From: JALZKA01 sp963721645
GTDB taxonomy: Bacteria; Actinomycetota; Thermoleophilia; Solirubrobacterales; 70-9
DNA: 64,000 bases
Direction of reading: 5' to 3'
Assembly (NCBI GenBank): GCA_963721645.1
Contig: CAVRJK010000002.1
Location: 1,550,001 to 1,614,000, forward strand
Each line of letters starts with the position of its first letter. The first letter of the stretch is position 1. The notes beneath the pieces are model-generated. The model saw nothing but the letters and a program-made list of their open reading frames with translations, ran no database searches and was not told where the DNA came from. Positions 53,978-61,874 of the stretch are shown one piece after another. A program made the position numbers and the translations under genes.

Positions 53978-55959
53978 TGAGCCTTGCGCTTGCCCAGGAA
54001 CGCGGAGATACCTTCCTTGCCGTCGGCAGTCCTGAAGACGTCCGCGAAGCCCTGCTTCTCGGCCTCGATGCCTTCATCAAGATCTCCCTTGTGAGAGACC
54101 TTCTTGATCTCCTCGACGGCGAGCGGCGCCTGGCCGGCGAGCTTTCGAGCCCACGCGATCGCGGTGTCGAACAACTCGTGGTCCGGGACGACGCGGTTGA
54201 CCAGGCCGTGCTCGAGCGCGTCGTGAGCCGTGATGGCATCGCCGATCAGATTCATCTCGAGAGCCTTGTGCGGGCCGACCAGACGCGGCAGACGCTGCGT
54301 GCCTCCGAACCCGGGGATGATCCCGAGCTTGACCTCCGGCTGGCCGAAGATCGCCGATTCGGCGGCGATCCTGAAGTCGCAGGCCATCGAGAGCTCGCAT
54401 CCGCCTCCGAAGGCGAGCGAGTTGACCGCCGCGATGGTCGAGACCCGGCTCTGGCCCATATCGCGAAGCAGCGCGTGGCCGGAGTGGATCAGGTCCTCGC
54501 CGCCGGCCTCGTCCATCTGCGTGAATGCCTTGATGTCCGCGCCGGCGGAGAAAACGAGCGGGTTCGCCGAGGCAATCACCATCGCGCCGATCTCGCCTGA
54601 CGCCTTGACCTTCTCCCACACGGTTCCGAGGTCCTTGACGACGTCGGGCGAGACGGCGTTCATCATGCCGTTCGCAAGCCACGCGATCGCAACGTCTCCG
54701 CGAGTCTCGAGCTTGACCGTGTCGGCCTGGTCTCCCTCGTCGGCCTGCGGGTAGGCGTAAAAGCCTTGGCCGGCCTTCTGGCCGAGCCTGCCCTGGGCGA
54801 CCAGACGCCTCAGCGTGACCGGCGGCGCGAAGCGATCGCCGTGCTTCTCCTCGGCTGCCTCGAGCTTCTCCAGGATCACGTCGAGGCCCGTGAGGTCGGC
54901 CTTGGTGAAGGGCGGAAAGATGCCGCGGCGCGGGTCCATTCCAGCCCCGGCCATCATTCCCAGGTCGATCTCACGGACGGTCGAGACCCCCTCTTCGAGA
55001 ACCAGGCACGCCTCGACGATCGCCTTCAACGACATGAGCTCTGCGAGCTCTTCGCCGTTCGGCTCGCCGTCGCCCGGAATCTGCGGCTCGCCGTTCTCGT
55101 AGAAGCCGGACCCACCGGACTTGGCGCCCAGCTTGCCCTCTTCGACGAGCTTCTTCATGCCCTGGTGGACGTAGAAGGAGTCGCCGTACGACTCGTTCAG
55201 ATGCTCGGCGACGTGGAAGACGGTGTCGAGACCCAGAAGGTCGACCAAAAAGAACGGGCCCATCGGGGCGACGTTCTGGGCGCCAACGGCCTCATCGATC
55301 TTCTTGATCGACAGCCCCTGCTCCTCCTGGGCACGCCAGATCTCGCCGACGGCGGAATTGAGGATGCGGTTGACGACGAAGCCTGGAACCTCCTCGCAGA
55401 CGATCGGCTGCTTGCGGATCGTCTGGGCGAAGTTGACCGCAGCCTCGATGGTCTCCTCGTCGGTGACGCCCGCGACGATCTCGACCAGCGGCATGACGGA
55501 AGCCGGATAGAAAAAGTGAAAGCCGACGACCTTGTGGGGGCGAAGGGTCGCGTCGGCCATCTCCGCGATCGAAAGCGACGAGGTGTTCGAGGCGAGGATC
55601 GCGTGCCCGGGGGTCACGGCGTCGAGCTCTGAAAAGACCGTCTGCTTGATCGCCATCCGCTCCGGAGCAGCCTCGATCACGAAGTCGACGTCGCCGAAGT
55701 CCGAGTAGTCGGTCGCGCCGGTGATGCGGCCCATGACGATCTCGAGCTGCTCATCGGCTTGCTCCTGGGTGAGCTTCTCCTTCTTGACCAGGCGGCCGAG
55801 TTGGCCCTGGGTCACCTCGCGCGCCTTGTCGAGGCCCGCATCGACGTACTTCTGATCGATGTCTTTGAGAACGACGGGGATATCGGCGGCGGCGATGGCC
55901 TGGGCGATCTCGCCGCCCATGGTTCCGGCGCCGACAACGGCGGCCTTGAAGACGAACAA
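53962..55959 (-). CDS. Fused 3-hydroxyacyl-CoA dehydrogenase / enoyl-CoA hydratase
   Basis: Bifunctional beta-oxidation enzyme of 665 residues with the dehydrogenase first: NAD-binding loop AAVVGAGTMGGEIAQAIAAA (residues 6-25), the catalytic His block VVGFHFFYPASVMPLVEIVA near 140, and a C-terminal helical domain. After residue about 405 comes a crotonase-type hydratase with oxyanion-hole loops VFSAGADIKAF and LAFGGGCELSMACDF and the catalytic Glu region FGQPEVKLGIIPGFGG. This order is opposite to FadB/FadJ and resembles FadN-type proteins. It is cotranscribed with a Sir2 deacylase. Confidence 0.92.
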   Translation of the reverse strand: MFVFKAAVVGAGTMGGEIAQAIAAADIPVVLKDIDQKYVDAGLDKAREVTQGQLGRLVKKEKLTQEQADEQLEIVMGRITGATDYSDFGDVDFVIEAAPERMAIKQTVFSELDAVTPGHAILASNTSSLSIAEMADATLRPHKVVGFHFFYPASVMPLVEIVAGVTDEETIEAAVNFAQTIRKQPIVCEEVPGFVVNRILNSAVGEIWRAQEEQGLSIKKIDEAVGAQNVAPMGPFFLVDLLGLDTVFHVAEHLNESYGDSFYVHQGMKKLVEEGKLGAKSGGSGFYENGEPQIPGDGEPNGEELAELMSLKAIVEACLVLEEGVSTVREIDLGMMAGAGMDPRRGIFPPFTKADLTGLDVILEKLEAAEEKHGDRFAPPVTLRRLVAQGRLGQKAGQGFYAYPQADEGDQADTVKLETRGDVAIAWLANGMMNAVSPDVVKDLGTVWEKVKASGEIGAMVIASANPLVFSAGADIKAFTQMDEAGGEDLIHSGHALLRDMGQSRVSTIAAVNSLAFGGGCELSMACDFRIAAESAIFGQPEVKLGIIPGFGGTQRLPRLVGPHKALEMNLIGDAITAHDALEHGLVNRVVPDHELFDTAIAWARKLAGQAPLAVEEIKKVSHKGDLDEGIEAEKQGFADVFRTADGKEGISAFLGKRKAQWKGE

Positions 55960-56007
55960 CTGAGGCTCCTTACGTTTGCTGGATCTTGAGAAGGAAGGGC
56001 TCGAAAC

Positions 56008-56454
56008 CTATCGGGGCCGCGATTCCGCAACGAGATCGCGAAACGCCTTCAGCGAGCGGTCGAGCGAGCGCGTCACCTGGGAGCGGACGAAGAGCGCCCC
56101 GATGAACGCAAAGAAGCCACGCTCGACGAGCCGGTATGTCATCGCCTGCTTGACGCGCGTCCCCTCGCCTTCGATGGCGAACGTCGTCTCGAGCTCGCCC
56201 GTCATCGTCGGATCGCTGAAATCGATTCGGTGAACGCGCCGCGGCTCATGAGCGAGAACCGCCTCCGTCACCTCTCCACGGCCGGCGGCACCCGTGCGCC
56301 AGACGAGCGTGCCGCCCTGCTGCGGATAGCCGTCAGCCGACACGACGCTCGCGAACGCATCCACCCACTCGGGCCAGCGCCGGGGGTCCAGGTAGGCGTC
56401 CCAGACCTCCGCGAGGGAGGCCGAAACGTCTACCTCCGCCTCAGCCCTCGGCAT
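56008..56454 (-). CDS. SRPBCC-fold protein
   Basis: A 148-residue START/SRPBCC-type protein. The N-terminus EVDVSASLAEVWDAYLDPRR (residues 6-25) and the strand pattern HRIDFSDPTMTGELETTFAI are typical, and the last helix RSLDRSLKAFRDLVA closes the cavity. Its 5' end overlaps the PadR gene by 14 bases, so it is co-transcribed and probably regulated with PadR. Ligand unknown. It is a paralogue of the fold at 2304-2792, not a close copy. Confidence 0.78.
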   Translation of the reverse strand: MPRAEAEVDVSASLAEVWDAYLDPRRWPEWVDAFASVVSADGYPQQGGTLVWRTGAAGRGEVTEAVLAHEPRRVHRIDFSDPTMTGELETTFAIEGEGTRVKQAMTYRLVERGFFAFIGALFVRSQVTRSLDRSLKAFRDLVAESRPR

Positions 56455-56902
56455 TGCCGTAGAGCTCCGTCTTGATGAGCGTCACAGAACGGATGACCGA
56501 ATCCAGGAACGGCTCCAGCTGGTCGCGCAAGCGTGTGTGCTCGGCCCGCCCGGCCTTGGTGATCGAGTAGAAACGCCGGGTTCGGCGGTCGGGATGCTCC
56601 CATGCGCCTTCGATCAGCCCGCGAGCCTCCATGTCGCGGAGGAGCGGATAGATGGTGTTGGGGTTGACCGAGATCGCGCCGTCCGTCATGGCCTCGATCT
56701 CCCCCATCAGGCGGTTCCCGTAGACGGGCTCGTCACGCATCAGGTGGAGAACCAGGAGCGGGAACAGGTCGCGCCGGCGGATCTCGCCGCCAAAGACGTC
56801 CATCGAGCGCCCCGCTCGCGCACGTTCGGGCTCGGCCTCCTCGTTACGGCGGCGACCGCGCGCGACCGCCTCGGAGACCGGTCGGGAGAGCTTCTCGGCC
56901 AC
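56441..56902 (-). CDS. PadR-family transcriptional regulator
   Basis: A 153-residue winged-helix regulator. The PadR domain reads LFPLLVLHLMRDEPVYGNRL (about residues 45-64), MTDGAISVNPNTIYPLLRDM near 75-95 and RRFYSITKAGRAEHTRLRDQ near 115; a C-terminal helix follows. GTG 56902 was preferred because it follows a G-rich site and the longer frame to 57250 lies antisense to the next gene. An internal ATG at MDVFGGEI is an alternative. It probably controls its own operon with the SRPBCC gene and perhaps the divergent membrane protein. Confidence 0.85.
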   Translation of the reverse strand: MAEKLSRPVSEAVARGRRRNEEAEPERARAGRSMDVFGGEIRRRDLFPLLVLHLMRDEPVYGNRLMGEIEAMTDGAISVNPNTIYPLLRDMEARGLIEGAWEHPDRRTRRFYSITKAGRAEHTRLRDQLEPFLDSVIRSVTLIKTELYGNAEG

Positions 56903-56989
56903 CCCCCGACTATAGGCGTGACGCACGTCACATCGGGGCGATGGACAAAGGAGGAGGGTGGCTCCACTGAACTGAACGAGGGGAGCCAC

Positions 56990-57244
56990 ATGTCCAACAC
57001 CGACGTCACCCAGCGCACCATGTACGAGCGAATTGAGCTGTCCGGGCCGCCGACCGCCGGCGCTGAGATAAAGAAGGCGTGGCGGATCGTCGCGCTTAAC
57101 GCGACGCTGTCTGTGATTGCGGCGGTGCTGCTCTACGCGCTCGTCGACGGAATCGACGGCTGGGCCCACCTGGTCGTTATCGGCGGCATCGTGCTCACCG
57201 TCGTGGGAACGATGCTGGCCGTGGACCCGAACCGTAAGGGGTAA
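56990..57244 (+). CDS. Small membrane protein
   Basis: An 84-residue protein with two predicted membrane helices, VALNATLSVIAAVLLYALVD (about residues 33-52) and HLVVIGGIVLTVVGTMLAV (about 59-77), and a charged N-terminus. GGGGAG precedes ATG 56990. It is divergent from the PadR/SRPBCC pair, a common arrangement for a PadR-controlled membrane protein or transporter component, but no ABC genes are adjacent. Function is unknown. Confidence 0.65.
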   Translation: MSNTDVTQRTMYERIELSGPPTAGAEIKKAWRIVALNATLSVIAAVLLYALVDGIDGWAHLVVIGGIVLTVVGTMLAVDPNRKG

Positions 57245-57251
57245 GCGCATT

Positions 57252-57287
57252 GGGGTCAGGCACCTCTCATGAAAGGTGCCTGACCCC
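57252..57287. repeat. Long inverted repeat GGGGTCAGGCACCT ... AGGTGCCTGACCCC
   Basis: A 36-base near-perfect palindrome: GGGGTCAGGCACCT, centre TCATGA, AGGTGCCTGACCCC, with one mismatched pair flanking the centre. The outer arms match the shorter palindrome family elsewhere in the window. It resembles REP-like palindromes seen in many bacteria. It could also help terminate the convergent genes. Confidence 0.85.
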
Positions 57288-57294
57288 TCAATAA

Positions 57295-57324
57295 CGAAGG
57301 GCCCCGGTTTCCCGGGGCCCTTCG
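57295..57324. terminator. Bidirectional terminator between convergent genes
   Basis: CGAAGGGCCCCGG (57295-57307), a short TTT loop, and CCGGGGCCCTTCG form a perfect 13-pair stem. T-rich sequence follows on the plus strand (GAGCGTTTTGTG) and TTATTG follows on the minus strand. It lies between the convergent membrane-protein and acyl-CoA dehydrogenase genes. Confidence 0.75.
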
Positions 57325-57381
57325 TGAGCGTTTTGTGAGGGTCTGGCCCCTGTGAGGGTCTGGCCCCGGGTCTGGCCCCTC
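57324..57381. repeat. Cluster of degenerate GGGTCTGGCCCC repeats
   Basis: Three partial palindrome units GGGTCTGGCCCC in a row (about 57337-57381), preceded by GTGAGCGTTTTGTG, the same left flank as the copy at 42573. The units carry G where the other copies have A. They end just before the acyl-CoA dehydrogenase stop. Confidence 0.75.
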
Positions 57382-57385
57382 GGCG

Positions 57386-58609
57386 CTAGACGGCGGCGGC
57401 GGCGGTCTCCGCTTCCTTGGCTGCCGCGTCGTTTTGGCGTGAGACGGCCTCCGGGAGCGGCTCGTTCACGTTTCGGCCCATCAGGACCTCCTTCGCGATG
57501 ACGAGGCGCTGGATCTGCGATGTGCCTTCGTACAGCTGCATGATCTTCGCGTCGCGCATGAGCTTTTCGACCGGGTAGTCCTTGATGAACCCGTAGCCGC
57601 CGTAGACCTGCACCGCGTCGATCGCGATCTCCATGGCCGAGTCGGCGGCGAAACGCTTTGCGTGCGAGCACGCGAGCGTGTTGCGGATTCCCTGGTCGAG
57701 CAGCGCGGCGGACTGCCACGTGAGCAGGCGCCCGGCCTCGACCTTGGTCGCCATGTCGGCGATCATGAAAGAGACGGCCTGGTGCATTGCGATCGGCACG
57801 CCGAACTGGACGCGCTCCTTCGAGTAGTCGCAGGCGAATTCGAACGCTGCACGCCCGATTCCGACGGCCATCGCGGCAACGCCGGGGCGGGTGCGGTCAA
57901 GCGTCATCATCGCGAGCTTGAAACCCTTGTTCTCCTCGCCGAGGAGGTTGTCCGCGGGGATTTCGGTCTCGTTGAACACAACGGTCGCCGTGTTCGACGC
58001 CCGCTGGCCCATCTTGTCTTCCTTCTTGTCGATCGTGACGGTGTCGTCACGCGGAACGACGAAGGCGGAGATGCCGCGGTGGCCGGCTTCCTTGTCGGTC
58101 TTGGCGTAGACCGTGTACCAGTCGGCGTAGGTGCCGTTGGTGATGAAGCACTTGGAGCCGTTCAGGACCCACTTGTCGCCGACCTTCTTGGCCGTCGTCT
58201 TCATCCCTGAGACATCGGAGCCGGCGTCAGGCTCGGTCAGGCAGAACGACGCGAGCTTGGGCTCCTCGGAGAGCATCCCGAGGTACTCCTTCTTGATCTC
58301 GTCCGAGCCGCCGAGCGCGACCGGCGTCGCCGCCAGGCCGTTGGCGGCGAGCGAGGTGCCGATGCCCGAACATCCCCAGCCGAACTCCTCCTCGATGAGG
58401 CAGCCCGAGAGGAAGTCAAGTCCTGCTCCGCCGTACTCCTCGGAGAGGTGGGTGTTCATGAGGCCGACATCCCACGCCTTCTGGATGATCTCCTGGGGCC
58501 AGGTGCCTTCCTTGTCGAACTCCCAGGCAACCGGGCGGATCTCCTTCTCGGCGAAGTTGTGCGCCAGTTCGCGGAGGTCCTTCTGCTCGTCGGTAAGGGT
58601 GAAATCCAC
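57386..58609 (-). CDS. Acyl-CoA dehydrogenase
   Basis: FAD enzyme for the first step of fatty-acid beta-oxidation, 407 residues. Features: N-terminal MDFTLTDEQKDLRELAHNFA, the FAD signature FCLTEPDAGSDVSGMKTTAK near residue 122, KCFITNGTYADWY near 155, and the C-terminal catalytic Glu in LYEGTSQIQRLVIAK near residue 370, positioned as in medium-chain enzymes. The Ala-rich last 15 residues are variable. Transcribed alone. It may share pathway with the fused enzyme at 54-56 kb. Confidence 0.95.
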   Translation of the reverse strand: MDFTLTDEQKDLRELAHNFAEKEIRPVAWEFDKEGTWPQEIIQKAWDVGLMNTHLSEEYGGAGLDFLSGCLIEEEFGWGCSGIGTSLAANGLAATPVALGGSDEIKKEYLGMLSEEPKLASFCLTEPDAGSDVSGMKTTAKKVGDKWVLNGSKCFITNGTYADWYTVYAKTDKEAGHRGISAFVVPRDDTVTIDKKEDKMGQRASNTATVVFNETEIPADNLLGEENKGFKLAMMTLDRTRPGVAAMAVGIGRAAFEFACDYSKERVQFGVPIAMHQAVSFMIADMATKVEAGRLLTWQSAALLDQGIRNTLACSHAKRFAADSAMEIAIDAVQVYGGYGFIKDYPVEKLMRDAKIMQLYEGTSQIQRLVIAKEVLMGRNVNEPLPEAVSRQNDAAAKEAETAAAAV

Positions 58610-58687
58610 CTTAAGTTCCTTCCTTGATTGACTCGTCAGTCAGCTTCTAAGACTTGGCAAGGATAGCCCCTCCCTACCCTTTGGAGC

Positions 58688-59152
58688 GTGCTTTCGCTCG
58701 CTCTTTCGAACGGCGACGTGATCCTCCTTATCGTGCTCATCGCCATCCCGATCGGAGCCCTCAGCTTCATCGGCTCCGGAGAAGCCTTCCGCCAGATCGG
58801 CCGCGGGCCGCTCTCGATCGAGAGCGATTTCCCGCAGGGGCCGACCGGCGGCCCCTCCGCGCCGATCTCGGCCGAGGTGCGCGAGGCGGAGATCCGCCAG
58901 TTCCTCGAGGCGAAGTCGTACAGGCTCGCCGCGAAGGGCGGGGAGCCCCTCGACATCGACGCCGAACTGGAGCGCCTCCTCGCCGACGAGCGCTCGGCCG
59001 GGTCGCTCATGCGCGATGCCCAGCTCGTCTCCGAGGTACGCGAGCTCGTCGAGGCCTCGAACGCGAGGCGTCTCCGCATGGGCCGTGAACCCCTCGACGT
59101 CGACCAAGAGGTCGAGCGCCAGCTGGCCGAGCTGGAATCGCTCGGGCAGTAG
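58688..59152 (+). CDS. Membrane-anchored protein with duplicated PLDxxxEVxRxL motif
   Basis: A 154-residue protein: a membrane helix (VILLIVLIAIPIGALSFIG, about residues 11-29), a Pro/Gly linker, then two related segments, EVREAEIRQFLEAKSYRLAA followed by GGEPLDIDAELERLLAD, and EVRELVEASNARRLRMGREP followed by LDVDQEVERQLAEL. The duplication is about 45 residues long with a 60-residue offset. GTG 58688 is the only sensible start. The C-terminus faces the cytoplasm by charge. No function is known, but the motif looks lineage specific. Confidence 0.6.
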   Translation: MLSLALSNGDVILLIVLIAIPIGALSFIGSGEAFRQIGRGPLSIESDFPQGPTGGPSAPISAEVREAEIRQFLEAKSYRLAAKGGEPLDIDAELERLLADERSAGSLMRDAQLVSEVRELVEASNARRLRMGREPLDVDQEVERQLAELESLGQ

Positions 59153-59255
59153 GCGGAGTGGTCGCGGTGCGGGGCCCGAGGGACAGGATGATTCGAGTTT
59201 CCCCGAGCCCTCGGCTCGGCCTCGAAGTGCCGATGCGCTGTACGCTGCCGGTCGC

Positions 59256-59597
59256 ATGACTGGCGAGAACCTCGATCTGGAAGATCTGGTCGTCCGCCCG
59301 GGCACCTACTTCAACCCCAACACCGAAGTCGTCGTGATCGTCGACGACTCGCACTCGATCGACCAGGAGGTCTTCAACCTGGACGACCTCGATTCCGACT
59401 GGGTGCACGTCTCGGATGACGTTCCGGTCGACGAGCACGCCCTCGAGCAGGTCGTCGAGACCTTCCAGACGAGCTACCACCCGGTCTCGAGGGACGCCGT
59501 TGAGGCAACCAGCGCCGAGCACGGGGACGACGAGATCCACCCGGACGAAGAGGTTGACGATCTCGAGCCGGACCCCGAATTCGACGACGAGGAATAG
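59256..59597 (+). CDS. Small acidic protein
   Basis: A 113-residue protein rich in Asp, Glu and Val, pI clearly acidic. The N-terminal two thirds look folded (LEDLVVRPGTYFNPNTEVVV, IVDDSHSIDQEVFNLDDLDS) and the last 30 residues are nearly all acidic (DEEVDDLEPDPEFDDEE). ATG 59256 was taken because the longer frame to 59016 lies inside the previous gene. No domain is recognised. It follows the anchored protein with a 103-base gap and is convergent with the Roadblock pair. Confidence 0.6.
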   Translation: MTGENLDLEDLVVRPGTYFNPNTEVVVIVDDSHSIDQEVFNLDDLDSDWVHVSDDVPVDEHALEQVVETFQTSYHPVSRDAVEATSAEHGDDEIHPDEEVDDLEPDPEFDDEE

Positions 59598-59607
59598 GCC
59601 CCCGGAG

Positions 59608-59814
59608 CTAGCGGGTCGTGTCGATGAGGCGCGCGGCTGCCAAAAAGAGACTCCGCCCCGCCTCGGTTCCGGCCGTGTGTGTCGTGCCGCCGCCGCCCTG
59701 GGTGTAGACACGGGCGAACGGCTTCCGGGTGAGACGCCTGCGGCGAACGTACGCGGCGGCCTCGTCGGCGTAGCCGGACATTCGGTCCAAAACAAGACGG
59801 TGCGGCTTTTGCAT
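59608..59814 (-). CDS. Small basic protein coupled to the Roadblock gene
   Basis: A 68-residue protein beginning MQKPHRLVLDRMSGYADEAA and containing YVRRRRLTRKPFARVYTQGG. Its ATG overlaps the stop of the Roadblock-like gene by one base (TGATG), a strong sign of translational coupling. It is basic and has no membrane helix. No family is recognised; partner or effector of the Roadblock protein is inferred from coupling. Confidence 0.55.
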   Translation of the reverse strand: MQKPHRLVLDRMSGYADEAAAYVRRRRLTRKPFARVYTQGGGGTTHTAGTEAGRSLFLAAARLIDTTR

Positions 59815-60188
59815 CAGGCAGCCCTCGCAACCGGAGCGATTGCCGCAGCGCGGCGAAGAGCCGCGCGCATGTCGGCGAAAACAAGCGAGGCGAGCGTAAA
59901 CCTGGAGGTCACCGCGACCATCTCGAGATCTCCGAGGCGGGCTACGTAGACCTCGCCCTCCTCCGTCGCGACGTGGGCATGTGTCGCCCTCTCGCCGGCT
60001 GCGAGATCCGCGGCGTCCAAAAGCCCACGCGCCGCGTCCGCCCAGCGCTCCGCCTCGCCGGTCGCAGCGAGGACTCCGCCCGAGCCCAGAATCGCGCAAC
60101 CACGGACCTCGCCCGAGAGCGCAGCGAAGCGCTCGACGGCCTCCTCCGAGGCCCCCCTGGAACGCTCGGCCTCGGAAGGGTCCGCCAT
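59814..60188 (-). CDS. Roadblock/LC7-fold-like protein
   Basis: A 124-residue protein with the Roadblock/LC7 pattern: AILGSGGVLAATGEAERWAD (about residues 34-53), a central helix, then EGEVYVARLGDLEMVAVTSR followed by FTLASLVFADMRAALRRAA, matching the strand-strand-helix end of the fold. Such proteins act as platforms for small GTPases in bacteria (for example MglB). No GTPase gene is next to it here. ATG 60188 was chosen over 60218 because the extra residues look non-coding. It is coupled to the 68-residue gene. Confidence 0.6.
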   Translation of the reverse strand: MADPSEAERSRGASEEAVERFAALSGEVRGCAILGSGGVLAATGEAERWADAARGLLDAADLAAGERATHAHVATEEGEVYVARLGDLEMVAVTSRFTLASLVFADMRAALRRAAAIAPVARAA

Positions 60189-60208
60189 TCCCTGACAAAA
60201 TAGCCAGC

Positions 60209-60349
60209 ATGAGCGCACCGAAGATCACATGGCTCGTCACCGTAGGCATCTGCGCGATCGCCGCGATCGTGCTCGTCCTGAACGGCTACACCGGCTACTC
60301 GATCACGGTTGGCGCGGTCGGGCTCGCCGCCGCGATCAACGTGCGCTAG
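60209..60349 (+). CDS. 46-residue membrane protein
   Basis: A very short protein of 46 residues, mostly one or two hydrophobic segments (ITWLVTVGICAIAAIVLVLN and VGAVGLAAAI) with a charged N-terminus. ATG 60209 gives this product; the longer frame is antisense to the Roadblock gene. It lies in the 20-base-spaced divergent position to the Roadblock gene. Supported only by codon pattern and hydrophobicity. Confidence 0.5.
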   Translation: MSAPKITWLVTVGICAIAAIVLVLNGYTGYSITVGAVGLAAAINVR

Positions 60350-61275
60350 TCCGCGGGAGGCTCCTCGGCCGCGGTCGAGTGACGAAGCGGGCTATCGGAA
60401 AGCTGGCGGTGGGAGCTCTCCGGCTCGACGTGGATGAGGACGTCGGAGCGAGGCAACTCATCGCTGATCGCGTCGCGGAGCTCATGCGCCGCCTCATGCG
60501 CCCGCTCGAGGCTCGTGCCGTCGCGGAACTGAACGTGCAGGTCGATCCAGCGCCTTGCGCCCGCCCTGCGGGCGCGGAGCTTGTGGTAGCCCAGCATCTC
60601 CGGCGGTCCCGCCGCCGCGATCGTTGCCTCGATCCGGTCGAGCTCGGCCGGGGGTGGCGCTTCGTCCATCAGGACGCTCCCGGACCGGCGCATGATGTTG
60701 ACGCCCGAAACGACGATGACGACGGCGACGGCGAGCGCCGCAATCGAGTCGAACGCCGGCTCGTCGGTGACCTCGACGAGAACCAGCCCCGCGAGGACGC
60801 CGAGCGACGTGTAGGCGTCCGCGCGGAGGTGCGCCGCGTCCCCCTCGAGCGCGGGCGAGGCGAGGCTCTTCGCTCGCCGCCCCAGGAGACCGGAGACCGC
60901 GAGGTTCAGGACCGCCGAGAATCCAATGACGACGATGCCGACGCCAAGCGATTCGATCTCCGACCCCAACACCAGGCGCCTCGTCGCCTCGAAGATGATG
61001 ATCCCGGCTCCGACCAGGATGAGCATCCCCTCGATCGTGGCCGCAAGATTCTCCGCCTTCTCGTGACCGTAGGGGTGATCCTCGTCGGGTGGCACGTCCG
61101 CGCGGCGAACCGAGATCAGCGCGACGAACGACGCCATCAGATCAATCGAAGAGTGGATCGCCTCGGTGAGGATCGCGATCGAGCCCGTGATCGCCGCGGC
61201 GGCAAGCTTCAGGGCGATGAGCAGGGAGTTCGAGAACACCGAGAGGAGCGCGGCGCTTGACTTGGTCTGGATCAC
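60346..61275 (-). CDS. Cation diffusion facilitator transporter
   Basis: Proton-coupled divalent metal exporter of the CDF family, 309 residues. Transmembrane segments 1-6 are visible (for example SLLIALKLAAAAITGSIAIL). Metal-binding motifs: HSSIDLMASF near residue 42 (HxxxD), DEDHPYGHEKAENLA near 65, and LRADAYTSLGVLAGL near 150 (second HxxxD, here HxxxD spaced HLRAD). A cytoplasmic C-terminal domain with HVQFRDGTSLERAHE completes it. It overlaps rdgB by 4 bases and follows rph-rdgB in one operon. Confidence 0.92.
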   Translation of the reverse strand: MIQTKSSAALLSVFSNSLLIALKLAAAAITGSIAILTEAIHSSIDLMASFVALISVRRADVPPDEDHPYGHEKAENLAATIEGMLILVGAGIIIFEATRRLVLGSEIESLGVGIVVIGFSAVLNLAVSGLLGRRAKSLASPALEGDAAHLRADAYTSLGVLAGLVLVEVTDEPAFDSIAALAVAVVIVVSGVNIMRRSGSVLMDEAPPPAELDRIEATIAAAGPPEMLGYHKLRARRAGARRWIDLHVQFRDGTSLERAHEAAHELRDAISDELPRSDVLIHVEPESSHRQLSDSPLRHSTAAEEPPAD

Positions 61276-61862
61276 GTCGTACCCCCGAGCCCAAGGCGCT
61301 CTGCCATCGCCCGCGCCGCTCGGCCCCGGTGGCTGATCGCGTGCTTCTCGGAATCCGAGAGCTCGGCCATGGTCCGCTCGTCGCCGGGCCCCGTGTCGTC
61401 AGGGACGAACGCGGGGTCGTATCCGAAGCCCCCCGTGCCGCGGGGCTCGAGGATCAGGATTCCCTCGCAGCGCGCCTCGACAACCGTCTCGGACCCGTCC
61501 GCACCGACGTGAGCGAGAGCGCAGACGTATGCGACCCGCCTGTCTTTTGAATCGCGGAGCTCGGAGATCAGAAGGTCCAGGTTCTCCTGATCGGTCGCGT
61601 TCTCTGACGAGTAGCGCGCCGAGCGCACCCCAGGCCGGCCGCCGAGCGCGCGGGCCGCGATTCCGGAGTCGTCGGCGAGCGCCGGCGCTCCGCATGCCTG
61701 ATGGGTCGCGCGAGCCTTGATCAACGCGTTTGCCCCGAAGGTGTCGCCGTCCTCCGGCGGCAGCTCGACCTCGTCAGGAAGCCGAACGAGCTCCGCCGCC
61801 GTCAGGATCTGGGAGAGCTCGCGAAGCTTGTGGTCGTTGCGGGTGGCACAGATCAGGCGCAC
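61272..61862 (-). CDS. rdgB: XTP/dITP diphosphatase (RdgB/HAM1)
   Basis: House-cleaning pyrophosphatase that removes inosine and xanthosine triphosphates. The 196 residues have the substrate loop ICATRNDHKLRELSQIL (residues 4-20), the active-site block DDSGIAARALGGRPGVRSAR near residue 65, GFGYDPAFVPDD near 142 and SHRGRAARAM near the end. It lies between rph and the CDF gene with short gaps, the common rph-rdgB pair. Confidence 0.95.
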   Translation of the reverse strand: MRLICATRNDHKLRELSQILTAAELVRLPDEVELPPEDGDTFGANALIKARATHQACGAPALADDSGIAARALGGRPGVRSARYSSENATDQENLDLLISELRDSKDRRVAYVCALAHVGADGSETVVEARCEGILILEPRGTGGFGYDPAFVPDDTGPGDERTMAELSDSEKHAISHRGRAARAMAERLGLGGTT

Positions 61863-61874
61863 GGCCCCGGCCCC

